From NCBI GenBank assembly GCA_016291595.1, contig JAEEXN010000003.1, positions 1 through 35,307 on the forward strand: a DNA stretch of 35,307 bases, in the 5' to 3' direction. The translations under genes were made by a program, and so were the position numbers. The stretch's first letter is position 1, and the number at the start of each line of letters is the position of its first letter. This document shows, in pieces, positions 1-8,059 of the stretch. Origin of the DNA: Prevotella sp. (GTDB lineage Bacteria > Bacteroidota > Bacteroidia > Bacteroidales > Bacteroidaceae). A model generated the notes under the pieces. The model saw nothing but the letters and a program-made list of their open reading frames with translations. It searched no databases and was not told the origin of the DNA.

Positions 1-33
1 CTTTCAACAACGCTTCTTAACACTTTTTAAAAA

Positions 34-117
34 CTATCACTGCAGTGAGAGAGTCCTATCACTGGAGTGAGAGAAAGCTATCACTGGAGTGATAGGATCC
101 TTTCACTAGAGTGATAG
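34..117. repeat. Four 18-bp palindromes at exact 22-bp period
   Basis: Four copies of an imperfect palindrome, consensus CTATCACTGGAGTGATAG, start at 34, 56, 78 and 100. Each 18-bp unit is separated from the next by 4 bp of unrelated sequence, so the period is exactly 22 bp, about two helical turns. The copy at 78-95 is nearly perfectly symmetric; the outer copies have one or two substitutions in an arm. The array lies in the 390-base non-coding stretch before the first gene, about 200 bp upstream of its predicted promoter. It resembles a cooperative operator array or a structural repeat. It is not CRISPR-like because the 4-bp gaps are too short to be spacers. Confidence 0.9.
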
Positions 118-130
118 ACTTCCCATTTTT

Positions 131-191
131 GCCTGACGGTACCCTGAATGATGGTTAAATGTACCTCAAAACATGCCTGATGGTACCTGAA
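131..191. repeat. 22-bp-periodic GGTACC-centred repeat
   Basis: Two copies of GCCTGAYGGTACC(C)TGAA start at 131 and 175, 44 bp apart. A degenerate copy with TGTACCTCAA lies exactly midway, so the hexamers fall at 138, 160 and 182 with a 22-bp period. A weaker AGAACCTG follows at 205. The period equals that of the palindrome array just to the left, although the unit sequence differs. The step from the last palindrome centre to the first GGTACC centre is 32 bp, close to three helical turns. The two sets may therefore face the same side of the helix. Confidence 0.65.
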
Positions 192-319
192 GGTATGCAC
201 ATCAAGAACCTGTAATGTAAATATGTCACTTCAAAAACTCCGTAGATGTTAAAGGCATATACTTACAACCATTCTTTTTTGCCTCTACTCTTCTCATGTT
301 AAAAAATAACGCTTTTTTG

Positions 320-349
320 TTGTTTGAATTGATTTTTTCATTAACTTTG
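320..349 (+). promoter_or_regulatory. Bacteroidetes-type promoter before 391
   Basis: TTG at 320-322 and TAACTTTG at 342-349 are separated by 19 bp, matching the -33/-7 consensus of the Bacteroidetes primary sigma factor. Transcription would start near 355, giving a leader of about 35 nt. Confidence 0.65.
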
Positions 350-390
350 CGGAAAATGGGTTAATCCATACAAAACTAAAAAGGACTAAG

Positions 391-1620
391 ATGATGAAAA
401 AGCTATTAATTACCGCAATAGGACTCATGTTATGGGCATTGGCGTCAATAGCCCAGACAGAAATGTCTGTTGTTACAGGTATAGTAAGAGATAGGGAAAC
501 GAGAACCATACTGAGACAGGCTAATATATCTGTTCCAGGAACTAACATATCTACTGTGACGAATGATGATGGGCGTTTTATCATCAAGAGCTCTTCGCCC
601 ATAGATAGAATCATGGTATCACACTTGGGATACAAAAGCAGATACTTGATGATAAGTGGCAATGAGGATGTTAAGGTGTGGTTGCAGCCAAGTTCTATTA
701 TGCTGAAAGAGATTTTCGTAGCTCCTGATGATCCAGAGGAGATTCTGAAAATGGCATTGAGCAAGATTCCTGATAACTTTGGTAAAGAGAGTAAAATGTT
801 GCAGACGTTTTATCGTGAGACAGTTCAGAAACGTAATCGTTACATTTATATAGCCGAGGCTGTATCGGATTTAGTCAAAACAGGCTATCACCGGTCTGTC
901 AATGTTGACAGAGCAGTAATCACCAAAGGCCGCCGCCTGCTTAGTCAGCGTCAGACTGATACGCTTGGCGTGAAAATTGTTGGAGGTCCGACACTTGGGG
1001 TCTTTCTCGATGTGGTGAAAAACCGTGAATACCTTCTCAATGATGAGGAACTTTCGCATTATCAGCTGCGGATGCTTAGTCCCGTGAAAATAGATGACCG
1101 GCTGCAGTGTGTGATTGAATTAGTTCCGGTTGCTTTTAGCCTTCCCTATGCTTTGTATCACGGACGATTGTATATAGATTACGAGAGTTTTGCCTTTACT
1201 CGGGTTGAGTTGGAATTGGACATGATAGATAAGGAGAAAGCTACTCAATTCATGTTGGTGAGAAAACCGTTAGGAGTAAAGTTTAAGCCTAAGGAAATGA
1301 AGGCTGTCATCACGTTTAAGACTGAAAATGGGGTGAGCCGCCTGAATTATATCCGTAGTGAGATGAGATTCAATTGTGACTGGAAGAAGCGTTTCTTCTC
1401 GAATTCATTCCATTCAGTTACAGAAATGGTTGTTACTGATGTCTTTCAAGAACCCCACGCTTTGAAAGGCAGATCATCGTTCTCTAGCAGAGATACATTC
1501 TATGACAAGGTCCTTTTCTTCGATGATCCAGATTTCTGGAAAGATTATAATATTATTGAACCGACAGAATCGTTGGAGAATGCAATCGATAAACTAAAGA
1601 AAACGCTCAAGAATTCTTGA
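391..1620 (+). CDS. Exported CarboxypepD_reg-like domain protein
   Basis: This 409-residue protein begins with a clear signal peptide (KK followed by a hydrophobic run to about residue 21, ending IAQ). It is followed by a carboxypeptidase-D regulatory-like beta-sandwich at about residues 28-105 (pattern VTGIVRDRETRTIL...ANISVPGTN...TNDDGRF, then VSHLGYKS). This domain is common at the N-terminus of Bacteroidetes cell-surface proteins. The remaining 300 residues, which contain FYRETVQKRNRY near residue 140, resemble the uncharacterised regions that follow such domains in Bacteroidales envelope proteins. I see no enzyme motif. No TonB plug or barrel follows, so it is not a TonB receptor. The gene stands alone with its own promoter and ends inside a palindromic terminator. 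Envelope location is inferred and the function is unknown. Confidence 0.8.
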   Translation: MMKKLLITAIGLMLWALASIAQTEMSVVTGIVRDRETRTILRQANISVPGTNISTVTNDDGRFIIKSSSPIDRIMVSHLGYKSRYLMISGNEDVKVWLQPSSIMLKEIFVAPDDPEEILKMALSKIPDNFGKESKMLQTFYRETVQKRNRYIYIAEAVSDLVKTGYHRSVNVDRAVITKGRRLLSQRQTDTLGVKIVGGPTLGVFLDVVKNREYLLNDEELSHYQLRMLSPVKIDDRLQCVIELVPVAFSLPYALYHGRLYIDYESFAFTRVELELDMIDKEKATQFMLVRKPLGVKFKPKEMKAVITFKTENGVSRLNYIRSEMRFNCDWKKRFFSNSFHSVTEMVVTDVFQEPHALKGRSSFSSRDTFYDKVLFFDDPDFWKDYNIIEPTESLENAIDKLKKTLKNS

Positions 1621-1628
1621 GCGTTTTC
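1599..1628. terminator. Bidirectional palindromic terminator
   Basis: A perfect 30-bp palindrome (15-bp arms, core GAATTC) includes the stop codon of the upstream gene. It lies between two convergent genes ending at 1620 and 1656. The minus-strand transcript continues into a T-rich run, so it probably serves both directions. Confidence 0.75.
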
Positions 1629-1655
1629 TGATATGATTAGTGTTATTCAGGTCAA

Positions 1656-3260
1656 TTAGAACACGTGCAGACCGAGGAATACCATCAGACCATTCATTAA
1701 GATCCAGAATATAGCAAACGGCATGGTCTTACGCATGATGTCACCGTCTTGGCCTTCCATGTCGCAGGCAGCAGTAGCAATAGCAATACTCTGCGGTGAG
1801 AGAAGTTTACCACCCTCTGAACCTGCACAGTTGGCAGCAGCCAGCCAGTTTGTTTCGTTTCCTGGTACACCGAAGAAGGTGCTTTGGTTGACAAGTCCAA
1901 GGTCGCCAGCAGCAGTTGCCTGGAGTTTACCGAAGAGGATGTTGGCATTCGTGGCACTACCTGTAACGAATGTTCCAATAGAACCGATGAGCGGTGCAAA
2001 GAACGGGAAGGCTGCTCCTGTGAGTGCAACAAGGCCCTTTGCAATATCGTTTGTCATACCAGTATTGTTCATCAGCATGGCCATAGCAACAAGGCAGCAA
2101 ATCGTAACAACAGTCCTCTGCAGGTTAATGGTTGTCTTAGCAAGTAACTTAATCAGTCTGTTAAAGCTCATACCTTGGATGAGACCACCGATAACAGCAC
2201 CGAGGAAAATCATCAGACCAGCATTGGAGAGCCAGCCAAATTTAAAGGTGTTGCCAATAACAGGCAGGTCGAACTGGGTTACTAATGTCTTACCTAACAA
2301 AGCATTGATGGGAGGAACAATCTTGCTGGAGATGAGGATGAAGAAAATGATGAGTCCGTATACACTCCAAGCCTTCAGCGTCTTCACTGTGCCGAATTTC
2401 TTTTTTTCCACTTTCACCTCGTCGGCAGGGCTCTCATCACGAATGAACAGTTTGTTGTAGATTAACATGGCAATAATAGCAGCTACACTACCAAGGATGG
2501 CGGGAGTCTCCGGGCCAATGAAATGTGCGCAGCAGAACTGTACTATAATGGAGAATGTACCAACAAATAGGGCAAGAGATATATTCTTCAAGATCTTTGT
2601 ACGGTCGGTCATCATGAGGATAAGGAACGGAGTGATGTAAAACATCAGGGCCAACTGGATGATGATAAAGGTGGCTACCTCACAGAGCATCTCGGGAGAG
2701 GCAACTCCTTCTGCAGCTACTTGGTTTGCCAATGTGGTAGCGGGAAGGCCCACAGCACCAAAGCCTACAGCAACGGTATTGGCAATCAAACAGATAACAG
2801 CTGAGAACATCGGTTTGAAACCCAAACCAATGAGGATGGCTGCAGGGATGGCCACTGCAGTACCGAAACCAGCCATACCTTCGAGCACACCACCAAGTCC
2901 CCATGTCAGGAGGAGTACCAGCAGACCTTTATCAGAAGTCATCTGAATAAACTGTGTCTTGATAGTCTCAATTTCTTTTGTCTCACAAAGGATGTTGTAG
3001 CTGAAGATGGCGCAGATGATAATCAGGATAATCGGGAAACATGCTTTCAGAAAACCCTCAATTACCGACCAGAGAGTGATACCATAGATTGATAGGCCAG
3101 AATACTTCTCAGGGATGATACCCATTGAAGGCGTGGCGAACAGGGCTAAAAGGATTGTTACTACAAGGGTAATCATAGCACTCTTGTAGCCGGATACTTT
3201 GAAGCCCATCATCAATACAATGAGCAACACGATAGGAATAACAGAAATTAATGCTGTCAT
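1656..3260 (-). CDS. lldP: L-lactate permease (LctP family)
   Basis: The 534-residue protein has about 13-14 hydrophobic segments and matches the length of LctP-family lactate permeases. The family signature LEGMAGFGTAVAIPAA lies near residues 125-140, and TNANILFG with the GxxGxFVTGSATN stretch lies in the C-terminal half. The protein should import lactate or glycolate by proton symport in the inner membrane. No lactate dehydrogenase or regulator gene lies next to it. A possible -7 element (TATATTTG on the minus strand, 3328-3335) lies about 70 nt upstream of the start, without a convincing -33 element. The family assignment is firm, but the exact substrate is inferred. Confidence 0.92.
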   Translation of the reverse strand: MTALISVIPIVLLIVLMMGFKVSGYKSAMITLVVTILLALFATPSMGIIPEKYSGLSIYGITLWSVIEGFLKACFPIILIIICAIFSYNILCETKEIETIKTQFIQMTSDKGLLVLLLTWGLGGVLEGMAGFGTAVAIPAAILIGLGFKPMFSAVICLIANTVAVGFGAVGLPATTLANQVAAEGVASPEMLCEVATFIIIQLALMFYITPFLILMMTDRTKILKNISLALFVGTFSIIVQFCCAHFIGPETPAILGSVAAIIAMLIYNKLFIRDESPADEVKVEKKKFGTVKTLKAWSVYGLIIFFILISSKIVPPINALLGKTLVTQFDLPVIGNTFKFGWLSNAGLMIFLGAVIGGLIQGMSFNRLIKLLAKTTINLQRTVVTICCLVAMAMLMNNTGMTNDIAKGLVALTGAAFPFFAPLIGSIGTFVTGSATNANILFGKLQATAAGDLGLVNQSTFFGVPGNETNWLAAANCAGSEGGKLLSPQSIAIATAACDMEGQDGDIMRKTMPFAIFWILMNGLMVFLGLHVF

Positions 3261-3334
3261 AATTAATTAGATTTAGATTGTTTTTCTTATTATATATGTT
3301 TATTTGGTATTTAGATAAAAACTTTTGCAAATAT

Positions 3335-3363
3335 ATAAAGAAATCTGTCAATTTTGGCAGATT
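3335..3363 (-). terminator. Probable terminator after hemW
   Basis: On the minus strand the arms AATCTGCCAA and TTGACAGATT (10 bp with one mismatch, 2-nt loop, 3342-3363) are followed by TTCTTTA. This sits just downstream of the hemW stop and upstream of the lactate permease gene, and would separate the two transcripts. Confidence 0.5.
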
Positions 3364-3377
3364 AAGTCTTAAAAAAG

Positions 3378-4631
3378 TTAAACATACATCAAATCGCTCA
3401 TTATGCTATCGCTGATATAAAGGCCTTTTTGAGTCAATCTTAATTGATTCGTATCATTCAATGTAAGCATTTGTGAGTTTAGGTATGGGCTGGCATTCTT
3501 TAATAAATAGTCATGATAATCTGTACCGAACCTGTTGAGTACTTGTTCTAGATTGATTCCTTCTTTTGTGCGAAGGGCTGTCATGACCATATCATCATAC
3601 TTCTCACTGACAGAAAGAATTTCTTTTTCATCGACGGGGAGCTCTCCGTTCTCAATGGATTGAATATATTGACGCACATCAGAAACATTCCAATAGCGTG
3701 AGTCAATATCGAATGAATGGGCGGCAGCGCCAATCCCTATGTATGGGACTCCATGCCAATAACTACTATTATGGCGGCTTCGGTAAGAGTAGTATGTCGG
3801 GGAACTCTTTTCCACCTTCACCAGACGAGAAGATAAGGGGGCGGATACTGAATGTGTGGTTTTTGCAAAGTTGCTGATTTCATAATGCTCATACCCGGCG
3901 GCGGTAAGCCTGTCGATTAACAGGTGATACATTGCCAAGGATAGGTCTTCGCTGATGCTTTTGGCGCGCATCTCGAACAAGGGGGTTCCTTCCTCATACA
4001 TAAGAGAATATGCAGAAATATGCTCAACGTCGAGTTGAAGAGCCTGGTCAATGTCGTATTGCCATTCATCGATTGTCTCATCGGGAAATCCGAACATTAG
4101 GTCGATACTAATATTCTTAAATCCTACTGCTCTTAATAGTCTGATGGCTTCCTTTGCCTGGCTGGCTGTGTGACGGCGGTGAAGAAACTGCAGTCGATTA
4201 TCAGAGAAGGTCTGTATTCCTAAACTGATGCGGTTGATTGGAAGCTGTGAAAGAATCTCCACATAAGAGGGATTCTTACTGTCTGAGAAAGCATTGCTAA
4301 AGGGAAGGGTCTGAGTATTAGGAGCAAGATCGTCAGGATTACATTCCATAGTAATCTCTGCAGAGTCTTCTACTTGATAAATTCTATAGATTGAGTCGAA
4401 AATCTGATTCAATTCATGGGCATTCAATTGTGAAGGCGTACCTCCGCCAAGATAGATGGTTGAGATATTGACTCTACTGTCAAGTGGATTGCCGGAAATG
4501 CTTCTTAATTCCATCTCACGACAGAGTGCATCTACGTAGCGGGCACGTAAAGAATGCAATGTGGTTGAATAAAAACCGCAATAGATACAACGGCTCTTAC
4601 AGAAGGGTATATGTATATATAATCCGGTCAT
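3378..4631 (-). CDS. hemW: HemW-type radical SAM haem chaperone
   Basis: The 417-residue protein begins with the radical SAM cluster motif CKSRCIYC (Cys11, Cys15, Cys18), followed by LGGGTPSQL for SAM binding. It has the family's GIQTFSDNRLQFLHRRHTA and SIDLMFGFPDE stretches and a HemN-type C-terminal domain. HemW is a coproporphyrinogen-oxidase homologue that binds and delivers haem rather than oxidising porphyrinogen. The short N-terminus, without the extra region of true HemN, favours HemW. The stretch around residues 115-125 (between PNTQTLPF and YVEILSQL) is longer than in many homologues. The gene is divergent from the EF-G-like gene. A minus-strand TATTTTTG (4640-4647) lies so close to the ATG that the leader would be only a few nucleotides. 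Confidence 0.88.
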   Translation of the reverse strand: MTGLYIHIPFCKSRCIYCGFYSTTLHSLRARYVDALCREMELRSISGNPLDSRVNISTIYLGGGTPSQLNAHELNQIFDSIYRIYQVEDSAEITMECNPDDLAPNTQTLPFSNAFSDSKNPSYVEILSQLPINRISLGIQTFSDNRLQFLHRRHTASQAKEAIRLLRAVGFKNISIDLMFGFPDETIDEWQYDIDQALQLDVEHISAYSLMYEEGTPLFEMRAKSISEDLSLAMYHLLIDRLTAAGYEHYEISNFAKTTHSVSAPLSSRLVKVEKSSPTYYSYRSRHNSSYWHGVPYIGIGAAAHSFDIDSRYWNVSDVRQYIQSIENGELPVDEKEILSVSEKYDDMVMTALRTKEGINLEQVLNRFGTDYHDYLLKNASPYLNSQMLTLNDTNQLRLTQKGLYISDSIMSDLMYV

Positions 4632-4688
4632 CTTGATGGCAAAAATACTAATATATTTAAAAATATTGTAGCTTTTTTGAACTTTTTT

Positions 4689-4718
4689 TTGCCATTTGGA
4701 GGAAAATTGCTACCTTAG
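4689..4718 (+). promoter_or_regulatory. Promoter of the EF-G-like gene
   Basis: TTG at 4689-4691, a 19-bp spacer and TACCTTAG at 4711-4718 differ from the Bacteroidetes consensus at one -7 position. The start codon is about 38 nt downstream of the -7 element. Confidence 0.5.
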
Positions 4719-4756
4719 ACCCCAATTACGTATTAACACTTTAAATCTATAGTGAT

Positions 4757-6916
4757 ATGAGAGTATATCAAACAAACGAAATCAAGAACATCGCATTGCT
4801 TGGCAGTGCGGGTAGCGGCAAGACAACTCTTGCCGAAAGTATGCTTTTCGAAGCTGGTATTATTAAACGTCGTGGTACTGTCGAGCAGAAGAATACAGTT
4901 AGCGACTATTTCCCTGTAGAGCAGGAGTATGGTTACTCGGTTTTCTCTACTGTTTTCCATGTTGAGTGGAACAACAAGAAGTTGAACATCATTGATTGCC
5001 CGGGTTCAGACGACTTTGTAGGCGGTGCAATCACTGCATTGAATGTAACAGATCAGGCAGTTATCCTCGTGAATGGACAGTATGGTCCCGAGGTGGGCAC
5101 ACAGAATGCTTTCCGTTATACGGAGAAACTGAACAAGCCAGTTATTTTCCTCGTCAACCAACTCGACCGTGAGCATTGTGACTTCGACTCAATTCTGTCG
5201 AACATGAAGGAAATCTACGGCGATAAGTGTGTTCCCGTTCAGTATCCAATAGCTACAGGTCCTGGTTTCAATGCTGTTATCGATGTCCTGTTGATGAAGA
5301 AATACAGTTGGAAACCTGAGGGTGGTGCTCCTATTATCGAGGATATCCCAGCAGAAGAAATGGATAAGGCAGAAGAGTTGCACGCCGCTTTGATAGAGGC
5401 TGCCGCAGCCAACGATGATACATTGATGGAGAAATTCTTTGAGGAAGAGAACCTTACAGAGGACGAGATGCGTGAAGGTATCCGCAAGGGTCTGATCAGC
5501 CGTTCTATCTATCCTGTGTTCTGTGTTTGTGCAGGTAAGGATATGGGTGTTCGCCGTTTGATGGAGTTCCTTGGAAACGTTGTTCCGTTTGTTAGTGAGA
5601 TGCCAAAGATTCAGAACACTCAGGGTCAGGAGATTAATCCTGTTGTTGATGGTCCTACGTCTTTGTATTTCTTCAAGACAGGTATGGAACCACATATTGG
5701 TGAGGTTTCTTATTTCAAGGTGATGAGCGGAAGTGTGAAGCCTGGTGACGACTTGAACAATCCTGATCGCAGTTCAAAGGAACGTATTGGTACTATCTAT
5801 GCTTGTGCAGGTGCCAACCGTATTGCTGTAGACCAGCTGAATGCCGGTGATATCGGTTGTACCGTAAAGCTGAAGGATGTAAAGACTGGCAATGCCTTGA
5901 ATGGTAAGGATTGTGACTGGCGTTACGATTTCATCAAGTATCCTAACTCGAAGTACTCTCGTGCCGTGAAGGCTGTAAATGAGAGCGAGACTGAGAAGAT
6001 GATGGCCGCACTCAGTAAGATGCGCCAAGAGGATCCGACTTGGGTTGTAGAGCAGTCGAAAGAGCTGAAGCAGATTATTGTTCACGGACAAGGTGAGTTC
6101 CACCTGCGCACACTGAAATGGCGTATGGAGAACAACGAGAAGATTCAGATTCAGTATCTGGAGCCGAAGATTCCTTATCGTGAGACTATTACCAAGGCTG
6201 CACGTGCCGATTATCGCCACAAGAAACAGTCGGGTGGTGCTGGTCAGTTTGGTGAGGTTCACCTCATCCTCGAGCCTTATACCGAGGGTATGCCCGATCC
6301 GACACTGTTCAAGTTTGGTGGTCAGGAGTTCCGTATGAACATCAAGGGTAAGGAAGAAATCGATTTGGAGTGGGGCGGAAAGCTTGTCTTCATCAACTCT
6401 GTAGTAGGTGGAGCCATCGACGCACGCTTTATGCCAGCAATCCTTAAGGGTGTAATGGAGCGTATGGAGCAAGGTCCTCTGACAGGTTCTTACGCCCGCG
6501 ACGTACGTGTGATCGTCTATGATGGTAAGATGCACCCGGTAGACTCTAACGAATTGTCGTTCATGCTTGCAGCCCGTAATGCGTTTAGTGCAGCATTTAA
6601 GGAGGCAGGTCCGAAGATTCTTGAGCCTATTTATGATTTGGAAGTATTGGTACCTGCAGACTACATGGGTGATGTGATGAGTGACCTGCAAGGTCGTCGT
6701 GCCATCATCATGGGTATGGACAGTGAGGCTGGTTACCAGAAGCTTTCTGCCAAGATTCCTTTGAAGGAGCTCTCTAATTACAGCATCTCGCTGAGTTCTA
6801 TCACTGGTGGCCGTGCTTCGTTCACAACCAAGTTCTCGAGCTACGAGCTTGTTCCGAATGATATTCAGCAGCAGCTCATTAAGGAGCACGAGGCTGAGGC
6901 TGCCGAGGAGGATTAA
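4757..6916 (+). CDS. fusA2: Elongation factor G paralogue (EF-G2 type)
   Basis: The 719-residue protein has the five-domain layout and length of EF-G. The P-loop GSAGSGKT is at 16-23 and the G4 motif NQLD at 134-137. Domain II follows, and domains III-V extend to the C-terminus with the conserved PIPYRET-like and QLSAKIPL-like stretches. Switch elements differ from canonical EF-G. The RGITI of switch I is replaced by YGYSV (about 58-62), and the DTPGH of switch II reads DCPGS (80-84), so the histidine needed for GTP hydrolysis is Ser84. This matches the EF-G2 paralogues of Bacteroides, reported to promote translocation without GTPase activity and to matter during carbon limitation. The gene is not next to rpsL/rpsG, as the housekeeping fusA usually is. 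TetM-type ribosome protection is unlikely given these changes. Confidence 0.88.
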   Translation: MRVYQTNEIKNIALLGSAGSGKTTLAESMLFEAGIIKRRGTVEQKNTVSDYFPVEQEYGYSVFSTVFHVEWNNKKLNIIDCPGSDDFVGGAITALNVTDQAVILVNGQYGPEVGTQNAFRYTEKLNKPVIFLVNQLDREHCDFDSILSNMKEIYGDKCVPVQYPIATGPGFNAVIDVLLMKKYSWKPEGGAPIIEDIPAEEMDKAEELHAALIEAAAANDDTLMEKFFEEENLTEDEMREGIRKGLISRSIYPVFCVCAGKDMGVRRLMEFLGNVVPFVSEMPKIQNTQGQEINPVVDGPTSLYFFKTGMEPHIGEVSYFKVMSGSVKPGDDLNNPDRSSKERIGTIYACAGANRIAVDQLNAGDIGCTVKLKDVKTGNALNGKDCDWRYDFIKYPNSKYSRAVKAVNESETEKMMAALSKMRQEDPTWVVEQSKELKQIIVHGQGEFHLRTLKWRMENNEKIQIQYLEPKIPYRETITKAARADYRHKKQSGGAGQFGEVHLILEPYTEGMPDPTLFKFGGQEFRMNIKGKEEIDLEWGGKLVFINSVVGGAIDARFMPAILKGVMERMEQGPLTGSYARDVRVIVYDGKMHPVDSNELSFMLAARNAFSAAFKEAGPKILEPIYDLEVLVPADYMGDVMSDLQGRRAIIMGMDSEAGYQKLSAKIPLKELSNYSISLSSITGGRASFTTKFSSYELVPNDIQQQLIKEHEAEAAEED

Positions 6917-6933
6917 TTCCTTTTCCATATTGT

Positions 6934-6988
6934 GTCTTGGGTTCTCTTGATTCTCTAGGCTTTCTAGATTTTCCAGAAAGCCCAAGAC
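6934..6988 (+). other. Two mutually exclusive hairpins after fusA2
   Basis: GTCTTGGG (6934-6941) can pair with CCCAAGAC (6981-6988). GGCTTTCT (6958-6965) can pair with AGAAAGCC (6975-6982). The two helices share 6981-6982, so the outer and inner forms compete in part. A short A-rich rather than T-rich stretch follows. This is either a 3' processing or stabilising element of fusA2 or an attenuator for the gene starting at 7033. Confidence 0.45.
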
Positions 6989-7032
6989 TCTTCATAAAAA
7001 ACATACTTGCTAACCAATAAAATGAAAACACT

Positions 7033-7869
7033 ATGAAAGCTATTAGAACACTTGATGACATGATTGTCTATTTGAAGAACAGGGGTGACCGTAAACGCGT
7101 TGCAGTTGTTTGTGGTACCGATGGTCATACCCAGCGTGCTGTTGAGAAGGCTGTTGAGGCTGGATTCGCAGAGGCTGTCTATGTAAACGACCCTGATCCA
7201 GATGTTGCTGCTCGACGTGCTGTAGAGTTGGTACGTGATGGTAAGGCAGACATTTTGATGAAGGGTTTGATTAATACGGATAAGTTGTTGCGGGCTGTGC
7301 TAAACAAAGAGACCGGAATCTTGCCTAAAGGAAAGATTCTGACTCACATTGCTGTAGCTGAGATACCCAACTATCCGAAGCCGTTGTTCTTCACAGACGC
7401 TGCCGTGATTCCATATCCCACACAAGAACAGCGCATCGAGCAGGTGCGTGTGGCTGCGTATGCCTGCCACGCCTTGGGTATTGAGGAACCCAAAATCTCA
7501 CTTGTCCACTGTTCTGAGAAAGTCAGTGAGAAAACGTTCCCATTCACGGCTGGTTACCAAGAGATAATAGATTTAGCAAAGGAAGGCCGTTTTGGCAAGT
7601 GTATAGTTGACGGACCGCTCGATGTGAAGTGTTCATGCTCTGTGCAGAATATGTGGGCTAAAGGCATCGATTCACCCATCAACGGTGAGGCTGATGCTCT
7701 GATATTCCCTGACATCGAGGCAGGAAACTCCTTCTATAAGACTTTAACACTCTTCGGCCGCGCCGAGACGGCTGGTGTACTGCAGGGTCCAATGGCTCCC
7801 GTTGTGTTGCCTTCGCGCGGCGACAGCGTGTTCTCGAAATACTATAGCATAGCTTTGGCTGCTGTATAA
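7033..7869 (+). CDS. Phosphate butyryl/acetyltransferase family protein
   Basis: The 278-residue protein has the phosphotransacetylase/phosphotransbutyrylase fold, with ADILMKGLINTDKLLRAV near residue 75 and FFTDAAVIPYPT near 120. The GPLD...NGEADALIFPDIEAGN region and a C-terminal GPMAPVVLPSRGDS complete it. Its length (about 280-300) fits phosphate butyryltransferase rather than the longer Pta. The reaction would convert butyryl-CoA (or isobutyryl-/acetyl-CoA) and phosphate to the acyl phosphate. The usual partner, butyrate kinase, does not follow: the gene ends in a strong terminator and the next genes are a two-component system. A cryptic ATG at 7022 is out of frame, so 7033 is the start. 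The family is certain, but the acyl specificity is not. Confidence 0.85.
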   Translation: MKAIRTLDDMIVYLKNRGDRKRVAVVCGTDGHTQRAVEKAVEAGFAEAVYVNDPDPDVAARRAVELVRDGKADILMKGLINTDKLLRAVLNKETGILPKGKILTHIAVAEIPNYPKPLFFTDAAVIPYPTQEQRIEQVRVAAYACHALGIEEPKISLVHCSEKVSEKTFPFTAGYQEIIDLAKEGRFGKCIVDGPLDVKCSCSVQNMWAKGIDSPINGEADALIFPDIEAGNSFYKTLTLFGRAETAGVLQGPMAPVVLPSRGDSVFSKYYSIALAAV

Positions 7870-7898
7870 TTCGTTTAAGAATACAATTAAGTATTATT

Positions 7899-7928
7899 AG
7901 CCCATTCATGAGAGAATGGGCTTTTTTT
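7899..7928 (+). terminator. Rho-independent terminator
   Basis: AGCCCATTC and GAATGGGCT form a 9-bp stem with a 6-nt loop, followed directly by seven T. It closes the transcript of the phosphotransferase gene. Confidence 0.9.
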
Positions 7929-8027
7929 GAATTGATAATTATTAATTATATAATATTATTCTCGTTAATTACATTAAAATTAACAAAACTAATTAACAGA
8001 AAAGTTCTCTTATACTTCATTTTCTAT

Positions 8028-8035
8028 TATCTTTG
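8028..8035 (+). promoter_or_regulatory. -7 element of the rprXY promoter
   Basis: TATCTTTG matches the Bacteroidetes -7 consensus 24 nt before the start codon at 8060. The -33 position holds GTTC instead of TTG, so the promoter may be weak or activator-dependent. Confidence 0.5.
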
Positions 8036-8059
8036 CGTCCAGAAAGGATTTAGAAGATA

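Noticed and set aside
34..117. CRISPR array or tetracycline operator array
   Set aside because: The gaps between units are only 4 bp, so there are no spacers and no cas genes. The half-sites CTATCA/TGATAG resemble tetO, but the centre is 6 bp instead of 1 bp and no TetR or resistance gene is nearby.
391..1620. Truncated SusC/TonB receptor, suggested by the CarboxypepD_reg domain
   Set aside because: No plug or barrel motifs follow and the gene ends normally in its own terminator, so it is a complete non-receptor protein.
5774..6985. Long 403-codon minus-strand frame opposite the EF-G gene
   Set aside because: It is antisense to well-conserved EF-G domains, and its composition (rich in Leu, His, Arg and Thr) is that of a shadow frame.
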